A DNA stretch of 64,000 bases from Ailanthus altissimus (lineage: Eukaryota; Streptophyta; Magnoliopsida; Sapindales; Simaroubaceae). A model generated the notes under the pieces. It saw only the letters and a list, made by a program, of their open reading frames with translations, was not told where the DNA came from and made no database searches. The DNA lies in the NCBI GenBank assembly GCA_946807835.1, contig OX327711.1, positions 17,891,501 through 17,955,500 on the forward strand, written 5' to 3'. Of this stretch, positions 25,383 through 36,622 are shown piece after piece. Each line of letters opens with the position of its first letter. Position 1 is the stretch's first letter. The position numbers and the translations under genes were made by a program.

Positions 25383-28132
25383 TGTAGTAACCAGTATCCA
25401 TAACCGGTAAGAATATGTATATTTATATATATAAATATACGTATTTTATTTGTATGTGGGTGATCCTTGATTTATATATTGTTATTAGTAGTGTTTTTAT
25501 AGGTTAAGGATATACTATTAGTATTGGGTTTATTTGCAAGACTTTGGAATTATTTTAGGGACCAAATTGTTATACTTTGAAAGTTTTGGGGGTGAATTCG
25601 TAAATACCAAAAATTAACCACTTAGTATAAAAATACACTTTTAAAAACCCTAATTCTCTCATTTTGGTCGAGCTACCCATTTTTAGAGAGAGAAGAGAGA
25701 AATAAAGGAGAGAGAAAGAGAAGAAGAAGAAGAAAAAGAAGAAGAAAATGAGAATTTTGGATCTTTAGAGGTATATCACAACTAATTATCAATTTATTGG
25801 TGTTAATTAAGTTAATTTCTTTAAGTTTTGATTTCTGGAAATATGTATAATTAAGGATTTGATGTGTATTTCGTTTGATGTTGTGAGAATTGATGATGAT
25901 CTATAAGATAGTTTGATAAATCATGATGAATTATGGAATTTCTGCTGGATAACCTCTTGATCTAGGAATTTTATAAATTTTTTTGATTCGATTCTGGTTT
26001 TTAATTTTGAGTATATGAAATTAGACATGTTTAGGATCATCTGAGACTTTGAATCGACTGAAAATCTCGGAAATTGAATTTATAGTGAATTTACCAAAAT
26101 GACCCTGAAATTCTGGAAATGTCCTGTGTAAACAGTATAGTACAGTGAAAAATAATTTTTGTCCTACTGAATGATCTTCAAAAATTATGAATTTGTGGAA
26201 TATGATAAGTTTATATGTCTAATATGATATACTCGGAATTGAGAATTTAGATCAATGTGGTTGAAGTGTTATGAATTTCTAAAGTGTATCAGCTCATTGC
26301 AGTATTTGATTAACAGGTTTTTAAAGTTAGACAATAAAATAGTTTTAAAATACTTTTGGCAGTTATTTGGAAGCCAAATATTTATCATGAATTGGTATAT
26401 GTGTCAAGAGTATTTCTGTGGTAGTTTTACAATTTTTGAGTTAGTATATGATTTTATAAAATTAGGAGATTGAATACTGTTCAGTAAGTATCTTGATCCT
26501 GTCAGGTTTGTAGTTTGGATTCGATGGTGTGTATGGAATGGATTATGTAGGAATTTTGATATAATATTCATATATAAGAAGTATATATGAGTCAAGAATG
26601 ATATATTCTGATTTCGGAGTAATTGGACATCATTTGATGTATTAGAAATTTTTGTTAAGTGTAAGTGGTCAGAATGACAGGTTTTGAGAAACCAAATATT
26701 TAGACCAATTTGATGTGATAAATGCATTGTGTATAATTTTGTAAGCTATTTAAAGTATTTTGTGTGAATTGTGAGGCTTATGAAAGGATTAATCTCCATT
26801 GATAGGTTAAGGAGATTTAAGCCTTGTAGCTGAAAGTGTTAAGAGGTAAGTATACTAGACTTACTACTGGAATCACAATAAACATAATAATTGTTTTGTA
26901 TGATTTTGTAAATGGGGTTAAGAATATGTTTATGATATGTCAAAGTATATTTTGATATGAAATGTGAATATATGTTTATGAATGTGAGCATTGACATTGA
27001 GCATGGACATACATGTGTTTTTGAAAGTGAGCTTTCCAAAATAAGATGCGTTTAACAAAGAAAGCTTTTGAAGTGTAATATGTCCATGAGAAATATTTTG
27101 TGATTTGAGGGTACTTGAACTCACTGTTAACTTAGTAGGCATTTTATGTGATTTGTGGAGCCTTTATATGTGGCCTTTCCTTCGGGATTGGTATATGTTA
27201 TGTGTTCCGTATGTAGGGAGGATCCTATTGGTACCTAAAGGAAGTGTGAGTCATCACATTCGTGTGGTGGCGTATTGGTACACGTGAGAGGACTCACCGA
27301 TGATCAGGGTGAGGGTTTGGCTTTTACCTTCGGGCATAAGCGTTATATATGTGTGATTTAAAGACCTCACTTGTACTATTCCTCTCATACGGTATGTCAC
27401 CTACGAGTGACATTTGGCTCATTATGTGATATGTGATATGTAAGTCCTACTAAGTAGTAGTCGAGTAATGGTATTCCTATTATGTGTTTTGAAAGAATGT
27501 GTAAGCGCTTACATGATATGTGATTTGATAAGATTATGATTTTGATTGATCACAGCATATCATACATATGCATTGTGTACATATATGTATTTGTATTTGA
27601 TATATGAAAAATTAGTATACTTACTGAGTTTTATACTCATTATAGTTTATGGTGATTTCAGGTAAATAAGGTACATGTGTGCTTAGCGGATTTGGCAAGG
27701 CTTCTGCAGTTCCTTGGGTTCCCTAAGTTGCTAGGTTGTTGTGTGTTTCATTTGGGGACACGTGGGATAGGATATTTGGTTTGTCCCTATTGAATAAATA
27801 CTTATGTATTATTTCATTGTGTGTGGATTGGATTTGGTTTAAGTTTTATAAAGTTTGGTTATTGGATGATTTTAAGTAAGAATTTGCAATGGATATATTC
27901 TGGGCTCCCGGTAACAAAGTTGCTACTGGTGACGTAGTAGAGTGTTAATCTCTGAGAAAACTCTGCGTATCTCCGGTTTAATAATTGTCCCAGTCATAAT
28001 TCAATTGCTATAATTCTGAAAGAAATTGAAATGAAAGTTGAAAATTTTGTGTAATATTATTTATGAGTGCACATGCAGTGAATGAATGTAAGTGATGTCG
28101 TGTGTCGGATCTTTTGGGTCTGGGGCGTGACA
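25383..28132 (+). repeat. 5' LTR of the LOG-carrying element
   Basis: Starts TGTAGTAACC and ends GGCGTGACA. It matches 31940-34689 wherever I compared line by line, including all small open frames, with no net indel. A TATAAAAATA box lies about 245 bp from its start and a purine-rich tract at 25684-25752. Confidence 0.93.
25626..25635 (+). promoter_or_regulatory. LTR TATA box
   Basis: TATAAAAATA is also present in the other family copies (near 32183, 58911 and 62733, and near 19870 in reverse). Transcription would start only about 275 bp into the LTR, leaving an unusually long R-U5 of about 2.4 kb. Confidence 0.5.
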
Positions 28133-28140
28133 GCTTTTAT

Positions 28141-28152
28141 TGGTATCAGAGC
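28141..28152 (+). other. primer-binding site (initiator Met tRNA)
   Basis: TGGTATCAGAGC begins 8 nt after the 5' LTR. It is the standard plant LTR-retrotransposon primer site, complementary to the 3' end of initiator methionine tRNA. Confidence 0.95.
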
Positions 28153-28577
28153 TAAGATATGATTCTGTAGACTTTTAAGTGTCGAGTCAAGGGAACCGAG
28201 CAGATGCCAAATCCTTAGGATTGTATTTGTAGCTTTGTTGTGTAAAAGTTTGACATATTCCTTAAATTTTGTATGATTTTGTGAAGATGACACAGTATCC
28301 AAGAGCTGCTAAGATTGTTGTTGTTGTGGATAATGGTACCTTGTGGATCTTAATGTTACCATTTAGATTTTCTTTTAAGTTATGACTAATATGCTTAGTA
28401 AGAGTGATGTTGAATATCTTATAATGATAATTTGCATGTGATAGAGCAAATTGAGATAATTTTCTCAATGACAAAGTATAGAGAAGTAGAGTATTGAAGA
28501 CATCAATTGAAACAACTTTTATTGAAAAGGAAAACAACAACACAACAACAATAGCAGCAACAAAAATACAATAGAGG
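28153..28577. other. untranslated leader remnant of the element, no gene
   Basis: Leader-like sequence after the primer site, where gag would normally begin. No gag-like frame is recognisable. The last part ('acaacaacac' repeats) lies just beyond the LOG stop codon. Confidence 0.5.
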
Positions 28578-29222
28578 CTACGGAGTGAGATTTAAGTCTA
28601 TTTTGCGCTTCTTCTGACTGTCATGAGTAGACCAATCTAACTGATGCAATGTTGGATTAGACAGAGGAATAAAAGACTGCAATTGATCAATCAGTTGATC
28701 AACAGTTGGAGCTGAAATAAGAATCCGTCGTGCTAGAAGTGGGATGAATTGTGTTCCCGCTGCATAGTCAAGAAAAGATATCAACCCGTCGTAAAAACCA
28801 TTAACATTTAACAAACCAATGGGTTTTTGGTGGATTTGTAATTGTGCCCATGAGACAATTTGAAAATTTTCCTCCAAGGTCCCGAAACCTCCTGGTAGAG
28901 CTATGAAAGCATCCGCATGCCTAAGCATTTGAGCCATTCGCTCGTGCATAGATGAGACTTGTAACTCATCCCCAATTGTTTTTCCTACAACATTTTCAAT
29001 AGCTAGAGGTTTTGGAATGATACCCAAAACTCGACTACCTTTATTGTGTGCAGCTTTTGCCACAGACCCCATTAACCCTCGGTTACCTCCTCCATATACT
29101 AAATGTATATTTCGCTCAGCTAATACCTTACCAAGATTTTCTGCAACTTTTGTAAACTCTTCAGTATTCCCAGGGTTGGATCCACAAATTTTTGTGAATC
29201 GACGAGCTGAGGTTTCCTCCAT
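28578..29222 (-). CDS. LOG: LOG-type cytokinin riboside 5'-monophosphate phosphoribohydrolase, intronless, carried by an LTR element
   Basis: LOG enzymes release active free-base cytokinin from cytokinin nucleoside 5'-monophosphates in one step in the cytosol and nucleus. This 214-residue frame spans the family's normal length. It keeps the Rossmann-type YGGG (43-46), the GLMG turn (49-52), an MHERMAQM helix with the conserved Arg (R95), and the signature PGGFGTLEE (110-118). The ATG at 29222 is chosen over an upstream frame start at 29375 because similarity begins there. Odd points: plant LOG genes normally have several introns but this one has none, so it is probably a reverse-transcribed copy. 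Compared with the usual ICVFCGSS-type N-terminal strand it reads KICGSNPG, three residues short. The usual Lys after R95 is Met. It lies antisense between two matching LTRs and has no disabling mutation. Activity and expression are untested. Confidence 0.9.
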   Translation of the reverse strand: MEETSARRFTKICGSNPGNTEEFTKVAENLGKVLAERNIHLVYGGGNRGLMGSVAKAAHNKGSRVLGIIPKPLAIENVVGKTIGDELQVSSMHERMAQMLRHADAFIALPGGFGTLEENFQIVSWAQLQIHQKPIGLLNVNGFYDGLISFLDYAAGTQFIPLLARRILISAPTVDQLIDQLQSFIPLSNPTLHQLDWSTHDSQKKRKIDLNLTP

Positions 29223-29818
29223 TGTTATGCTCACCCTAATCTTTGAATATTTTTGAGTTTGTATAAGGATGCAATAATAATGTATTTGTAGAGAAACAAA
29301 TTGATAATAGCTGTGGAGCATATGTGTAAGTATGTTCAAGTATATATTTTTCTCGATTCTTGTGAGGTAAAACAAAAAAAAAAGAGAATGAGTTTTACTT
29401 TATCATTTTATAAGGGACAATAGGTCGCAAAATCTTGAATAAATATATGTTGATATGTAAGTGTGATAAAAATTGTGTCGGAAGTGTGATAAGTTAGGTA
29501 AGATAATTAAGAAAAGTCAATAAAAGCCTATTTCATGGATTTAGGGACTTAGCCATTTTGGCACTAATGGTCGACAATACATCAATGACTTGAAGACTTT
29601 TTGAGCTAACAATTGGACTTTGGACATGAGGCCAAATTAACTTTATTAATTACAAAGATTTTGTGGTCTTAACATTAATTTTTGGCCGATAGATTAAAAG
29701 CAGATATGAAGAAAGATAAAGCACACTTGACATAAAGATAAAGCAGTAATCAGTCTCTCTTTGATGTGATAGAGCAACACGGATCTAGTTTCTGTGAAAA
29801 TAGAAACAGCAATGTAGG
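29223..29818. other. LOG upstream region inside the element
   Basis: About 600 bp between the two antisense ORFs. On the minus strand it contains a TATATACTT stretch about 120 nt before the LOG ATG and a CT-rich leader-like segment, so it could hold the LOG gene's own promoter. No coding sequence. Confidence 0.35.
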
Positions 29819-30981
29819 TCAAAATGAGTCTCCTTGGTCGCTTTCATCTGTGTCGTATCCGTGAGAGAGGAACTTATGGAGTTGTTGTTCCCATACATTG
29901 AATGAGGGCTCTGGCGGAGTGGAATGTGGGTCTACCATATCTTGATCTTCTGCAGGTGAGCTGGTCTGGATGAGGGATGTGCTGGCTTCCTCTTGGATTT
30001 GGGTGTCGGTTAGATAATGTTGTGAGTCTTGAAAGAAGGATAAGTCAAGATTGGGTTGGCGTTGGTCAGGTTCTGTCGGGACAACTGGCTGAGATTGGGT
30101 AGGTTCTGTCAGGACAGCTAGCTGAGGCCATTGGTGAAGGTTATCCATTGCTTGTCTGTATCTGGCATAATAAGTCATGTTTGGGATATGGTGATGGTGG
30201 GTAGAGTAATTTGTATTTCTGAGATGTGAAAGATGATATTTTTGTCTTTGTTGGAATTTGAGTATATTGGCAAAATTCAGGTCTTCTGCAAAGTCAGCTT
30301 CAACCTGTTCCCAAGGCGCAGCATCTTCTGGGGAGATCCAAACAGACGGAGGAATTATTTGATTTTCCTGAGCAAGAATTCTTTCAAGTTCTCTCTTTTG
30401 TTGGATTACTTCTTCAGGCCAGAGCTTAATTGATCCCTTTAGTGAAAGGGTAAATGTGAAGTAATCCTTAACAGTGGGGTAATAATGAATCTCGTGATCT
30501 GAAATAATCATACCCTTCCGTTGGAGAAGTAAGACTGACCAAAGATGTTGTCTGGAGACTGCAGCATTTGTGTTGTTTGCAATCATGTATTGAAATTTAG
30601 TTATCCACCATGTCTTTGGGTAAAACCATTGGAGAAAAATCAGGGCTGGATGATCTTCATCACATTTTTCTAATTTTTGGAGGGTTATAAGTAATGGGAA
30701 TTCCATGGCGATTGTATACAGATCCAACAGGTACCATAACAAGTAAAGGACAGGTTTGGACCATTGAGAAAATGGGAAAAAAAAGAGTGCAGGTGAAAGA
30801 AAGGGTATTCTAAGTTGAACAAAGGGCCACCAAGAACTGTGAGGCCGTGTTCTTGGACTGCTAAGATGGCGTAGTGTCTGATGAATTCTTTGGCACGGGA
30901 ATGGAGTGTTCTGGTTTTGATTAGGTCTGGAAATTGTGGTGGAGAAAAAGGAACAGGAGGAGTTATGATAATGGGATTCAT
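29819..30981 (-). pseudogene. unrecognised antisense ORF of the LTR element, one frameshift
   Basis: The frame opening at 30981 (MNPIIITPPVPFSPPQFPD) and the long frame ending at 29819 appear to be one protein of roughly 385 residues. They are split by a one-base shift at a run of eight A (plus strand 30777-30784), beyond which the second frame is open. The N-terminal part is Pro-rich, then an aromatic, Trp-rich central domain follows, then a Gln/His-rich segment. The C-terminal tail is acidic and Ser/Thr/Pro-rich, ending YDTDESDQGDSF. I recognise no domain. It could be an accessory antisense ORF of the retrotransposon lineage or a second captured gene. The homopolymer shift could also be an assembly error. 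Confidence 0.5.
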
Positions 30982-31902
30982 TATGAAGATGGTAAGAAGG
31001 TTGATTTTATTTATTGCTAGAAAAGTGATTATGAGGTTTAGGCTATTTATAGAGTTTTATGAAAGAAAATCAATAATCGTTTTGTCCTTTCCTTTTACGT
31101 GGATGACGTTAAAGGAATAGTTAAAAGAATCATATTTGCCATCGCAGTAATTGTGCTAGTAGAATCTTTTCTATTTGAAATCGAGCATATTAGAAAAAGC
31201 AGACATGTCAATCTCAATGAGAAAATGATGTCCAATAAGGTGGACTATTTTTTTTTAAGAGTTAAAGTAAGAGATATAATGTTAAGATCTATAGTTTAAG
31301 AATCAGTTGAACAAAAGGTCTTTTTATTGAAGTTGATTTTTGATCGTTTAAGATAATGCTTTCAATATTCTGATTTGAATGACAACTTAGTTGCGTAGAA
31401 ATACTACATTTTTTTTTTTGAATGATATCAAGGTAGTGAATGATATTATGACGTATGAGTATATGTTGAAGGGATTAAAATTTTTAAAGGAGTTAAGAAT
31501 TTTATGTAAGAGATTAGTATGGGTATTCTACATCTATGTTATTCTTTAATGAATGAAAGGTGAAGTGTATAGATACCCATTAAATATTGAACGAATGGGG
31601 AAAAAAAAAAAGAATAAAAATATGTGTGTATAATTTTATAAGTCCATAATGTGTGTCATATGTTTATTTTACGGATATATGTTTTGTACTCCTCTCGTAT
31701 ACTCAGCTATGAGCCAACTTAGAGATAATCTAACATATGAATGAGTATTTATTAGGATTTTGGACCACAATGAGCAAATCCTATATACAAGGAAGATTGC
31801 TTTGTAAATGTTTTATGAATAAACCATACAGTTGAAAAGGAAAATTGAGAATGAGAAGAAGAAATGAGATCTAAGTATCCTCATCTATGTGCTTAAGTTA
31901 TG
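30982..31902. other. 3' interior of the element, no gene
   Basis: AT-rich sequence between the antisense ORF and the terminal conserved word of the parent retrotransposon. Short open frames (for example 30881-31299) carry no recognisable pol domains. Confidence 0.5.
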
Positions 31903-31938
31903 AATTTCGAGGACGAAATTCTTATAAGGAGGGGAGAA
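31903..31938 (+). other. polypurine tract and conserved pre-LTR word
   Basis: AATTTCGAGGACGAAATTC at 31903-31921 is a sequence typical of the polyprotein 3' end of plant Tekay/Del-type Ty3/gypsy elements. The polypurine tract AAGGAGGGGAGAA at 31926-31938 lies one base before the 3' LTR and would prime plus-strand DNA synthesis. Confidence 0.85.
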
Positions 31939-31939
31939 T

Positions 31940-34689
31940 TGTAGTAACCAGTATCCATAACCGGTAAGAATATGTATATTTATATATATAAATATACGTA
32001 TTTTATTTGTATGTGGGTGATCCTTGATTTATATATTGTTATTAGTAGTGTTTTTATAGGTTAAGGATATACTATTAGTATTGGGTTTATTTGCAAGACT
32101 TTGGAATTATTTTAGGGACCAAATTGTTATACTTTGAAAGTTTTGGGGGTGAATTCGTAAATACCAAAAATTAACCACTTAGTATAAAAATACACTTTTA
32201 AAAACCCTAATTCTCTCATTTTGGTCGAGCTACCCATTTTTAGAGAGAGAAGAGAGAAATAAAGGAGAGAGAAAGAGAAGAAGAAGAAGAAAAAGAAGAA
32301 GAAAATGAGAATTTTGGATCTTTAGAGGTATATCACAACTAATTATCAATTTATTGGTGTTAATTAAGTTAATTTCTTTAAGTTTTGATTTCTGGAAATA
32401 TGTATAATTAAGGATTTGATGTGTATTTCGTTTGATGTTGTGAGAATTGATGATGATCTATAAGATAGTTTGATAAATCATGATGAATTATGGAATTTCT
32501 GCTGGATAACCTCTTGATCTAGGAATTTTATAAATTTTTTTGATTCGATTCTGGTTTTTAATTTTGAGTATATGAAATTAGACATGTTTAGGATCATCTG
32601 AGACTTTGAATCGACTGAAAATCTCGGAAATTGAATTTATAGTGAATTTACCAAAATGACCCTGAAATTCTGGAAATGTCCTGTGTAAACAGTATAGTAC
32701 AGTGAAAAATAATTTTTGTCCTACTGAATGATCTTCAAAAATTATGAATTTGTGGAATATGATAAGTTTATATGTCTAATATGATATACTCGGAATTGAG
32801 AATTTAGATCAATGTGGTTGAAGTGTTATGAATTTCTAAAGTGTATCAGCTCATTGCAGTATTTGATTAACAGGTTTTTAAAGTTAGACAATAAAATAGT
32901 TTTAAAATACTTTTGGCAGTTATTTGGAAGCCAAATATTTATCATGAATTGGTATATGTGTCAAGAGTATTTCTGTGGTAGTTTTACAATTTTTGAGTTA
33001 GTATATGATTTTATAAAATTAGGAGATTGAATACTGTTCAGTAAGTATCTTGATCCTGTCAGGTTTGTAGTTTGGATTCGATGGTGTGTATGGAATGGAT
33101 TATGTAGGAATTTTGATATAATATTCATATATAAGAAGTATATATGAGTCAAGAATGATATATTCTGATTTCGGAGTAATTGGACATCATTTGATGTATT
33201 AGAAATTTTTGTTAAGTGTAAGTGGTCAGAATGACAGGTTTTGAGAAACCAAATATTTAGACCAATTTGATGTGATAAATGCATTGTGTATAATTTTGTA
33301 AGCTATTTAAAGTATTTTGTGTGAATTGTGAGGCTTATGAAAGGATTAATCTCCATTGATAGGTTAAGGAGATTTAAGCCTTGTAGCTGAAAGTGTTAAG
33401 AGGTAAGTATACTAGACTTACTACTGGAATCACAATAAACATAATAATTGTTTTGTATGATTTTGTAAATGGGGTTAAGAATATGTTTATGATATGTCAA
33501 AGTATATTTTGATATGAAATGTGAATATATGTTTATGAATGTGAGCATTGACATTGAGCATGGACATACATGTGTTTTTGAAAGTGAGCTTTCCAAAATA
33601 AGATGCGTTTAACAAAGAAAGCTTTTGAAGTGTAATATGTCCATGAGAAATATTTTGTGATTTGAGGGTACTTGAACTCACTGTTAACTTAGTAGGCATT
33701 TTATGTGATTTGTGGAGCCTTTATATGTGGCCTTTCCTTCGGGATTGGTATATGTTATGTGTTCCGTATGTAGGGAGGATCCTATTGGTACCTAAAGGAA
33801 GTGTGAGTCATCACATTCGTGTGGTGGCGTATTGGTACACGTGAGAGGACTCACCGATGATCAGGGTGAGGGTTTGGCTTTTACCTTCGGGCATAAGCGT
33901 TATATATGTGTGATTTAAAGACCTCACTTGTACTATTCCTCTCATACGGTATGTCACCTACGAGTGACATTTGGCTCATTATGTGATATGTGATATGTAA
34001 GTCCTACTAAGTAGTAGTCGAGTAATGGTATTCCTATTATGTGTTTTGAAAGAATGTGTAAGCGCTTACATGATATGTGATTTGATAAGATTATGATTTT
34101 GATTGATCACAGCATATCATACATATGCATTGTGTACATATATGTATTTGTATTTGATATATGAAAAATTAGTATACTTACTGAGTTTTATACTCATTAT
34201 AGTTTATGGTGATTTCAGGTAAATAAGGTACATGTGTGCTTAGCGGATTTGGCAAGGCTTCTGCAGTTCCTTGGGTTCCCTAAGTTGCTAGGTTGTTGTG
34301 TGTTTCATTTGGGGACACGTGGGATAGGATATTTGGTTTGTCCCTATTGAATAAATACTTATGTATTATTTCATTGTGTGTGGATTGGATTTGGTTTAAG
34401 TTTTATAAAGTTTGGTTATTGGATGATTTTAAGTAAGAATTTGCAATGGATATATTCTGGGCTCCCGGTAACAAAGTTGCTACTGGTGACGTAGTAGAGT
34501 GTTAATCTCTGAGAAAACTCTGCGTATCTCCGGTTTAATAATTGTCCCAGTCATAATTCAATTGCTATAATTCTGAAAGAAATTGAAATGAAAGTTGAAA
34601 ATTTTGTGTAATATTATTTATGAGTGCACATGCAGTGAATGAATGTAAGTGATGTCGTGTGTCGGATCTTTTGGGTCTGGGGCGTGACA
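31940..34689 (+). repeat. 3' LTR of the LOG-carrying element
   Basis: Direct copy of 25383-28132. Its TATA box is at 32183-32192. Confidence 0.93.
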
Positions 34690-34694
34690 GTCAT
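34690..34694. repeat. target-site duplication GTCAT (right)
   Basis: Exact partner of 25378-25382. Confidence 0.9.
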
Positions 34695-36580
34695 CGCCTG
34701 CTGTCGTGCTCCCATTGGCAGCTACTCTTTAATAGATCTCACTATTGACTGTGACCTAGCTGCCACCTCAGCCATTGTCGAGCCCCCACGATCAATAGCT
34801 AAACCATCCATTGTCTGGTTTGTGTTACCTTGGCCCACGTTGAATAGTTTCTGATCTACACTATTTTTTTAGACCCTATCATAGTTCCTCCAGTCGCAAA
34901 TCCCCCCGGTCGTTGTGAGTCTTCCCCTGACCGACATTGTCGTAGAGTTCTCCTCCAACTCCGCCTTGATCGGAATTCATTTGGTCAACTATTGAGGTTT
35001 TGGGACTGACCTGATTTTTCTTTAACCTATCATTTGGGTCTTGGTCGAAAGCTGGCCAGATCTTCATTGGACCGCTGCCGAAAACTACCACTATTGTCCC
35101 TATTGACAACTTTTAAGAAGCCTGTAGTTGAAAGTAACCACCGCTGGTGTAGCTTTGCTACTCGAACTCTGTGTTTCGACTTAAAAAATTATTCAATTCG
35201 ACATTATAACTCAATCTCAAACTTCTTTATTTGCTGTTATTATGTTGGTTTTGTGCAAAAGTTTTTGTTTTGGTTGGTTGTAGATTTATTTAGTATTATA
35301 TGTATTAGGCATCATCAAATGTATGTAATAATGTAGTTGTTGTTTTGTTCCCTCGCATAAGATAGTTTTTCTATAATTTTAATTTTTAGTCCCTCTTGCG
35401 TGAATAAGTTATTTCTCCTATATAGAATTAAGTGTCTCTCTTTGACAATGATAAATTTTTCTATAGAGTAATAGTAATTATTTTTTATTAGGATAATAAA
35501 TTTTAGGAGTTAATTTGTTCTCTTTATGAGAAAATAGTAAATAAGAACGAACTATAATAAATATATTTTATTTTTGTATAATATTTTAATAATATTTTTA
35601 ATTTTATATGAGCGTCACATTATAATACTACTATTAAATGAATAATATTATTCTTAAATGTTAAAAAAAAATTTACTAATATATTCATGGATTTGGATAA
35701 GAAGAATATGAAGTCGATTATTCATTAATGAGAAAATTGACTGGCTAGGACTAGGCTAGGTACAACCAGAGCTACAGCTAAAGCTAAAGCCACAAGTCAA
35801 TTTTTTCCAAGGATATATTCTCATTTTATAATTAACTGAATTTGTCCTCTTTTTACCTGCTGCAATTATTGATCTCCCATGCGAATAATATCGATTTGAA
35901 CATGCAATAACTCAATACTGATCCAACAAAATTATTTTACACGTTGGAGATGAAGACGTATCGAACAAGTTACAACAATAAGTTAAAATCGCAACATAAT
36001 ATAACCCATCAAATGAAGATAAAATAGGAGTTTTTTTTCTGCCACGTGTTATGTGAACAAATGCGAGAGGACTTAAACTGTAATAATAATAATAATAATA
36101 ATAAGGTTACTCAACTTTCCTTACTATATATGGATGTACATAAAGATATATAATATAATGGGATAACATGGGTGTCACTTTCGGTGCCTCTTCATTGCCT
36201 TGAAGAGTATCACAATTAATTTTTATTATTAATAGATATTACATCAATGTCCTCAGCCAATATCATAATTTTTTTTAAAAATCGATATTAAAATTTAAAT
36301 ATTTTAAAAAATATACATAAATAATCAATCATTATCAATCTACTGTCAAAATTAACAATTTTCAAAGCTAATAAAATTATATTATATTTTTTAATTTTTT
36401 TTAAAAATTTATAATTATTAAATTTTAAAAATCTTAAAATTTTCCAACCCTACAACCTAAACCATTATGACCCCCACTCACAAACCCCCCACCATTGCCT
36501 CTGTGAAGTTAGGCCGCTGCAGCAGCAACCAGATGAGGCTGCTATCAGCGATCGACGGTTCTCATACTTAATCGCTTTCT

Positions 36581-36622
<42 letters not shown>

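Larger units (their letters stand above)
25383..34689 (+). mobile_element. complete non-autonomous LTR retrotransposon carrying a LOG gene
   Basis: A 9307-bp element with all structural hallmarks. It has 2750-bp direct LTRs (25383-28132 and 31940-34689, constant offset 6557), both running TG...CA. A primer-binding site TGGTATCAGAGC lies 8 nt after the 5' LTR, complementary to initiator-Met tRNA. A polypurine tract precedes the 3' LTR, and a GTCAT target duplication flanks the whole. The AATTTCGAGGACGAAATTC word at 31903-31921 is typical of the sequence just before the 3' LTR in plant Ty3/gypsy chromoviruses of the Tekay/Del type, so the parent was probably of that lineage. The 3.8-kb interior has no gag, protease, RT, RNase H or integrase. 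Instead, two ORFs lie antisense: an intact LOG gene and an unrecognised frameshifted one. The element must have moved with proteins supplied by a relative. LTR identity indicates very recent insertion. Confidence 0.93.

Noticed and set aside
26255..27287. Several open frames of 60-107 residues on both strands, each found again 6557 bp downstream and partly near 63.5 kb
   Set aside because: They lie entirely within the LTRs, show no protein-like composition or domain, and are repeated only because the LTR is repeated.
29017..29256. Plus-strand 79-residue ORF across the LOG N-terminus
   Set aside because: Antisense shadow of the LOG coding sequence.
28133..31939. Search for gag, protease, reverse transcriptase or integrase in the LOG element interior
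   Set aside because: None of the usual motifs is visible on either strand, so the element is called non-autonomous.
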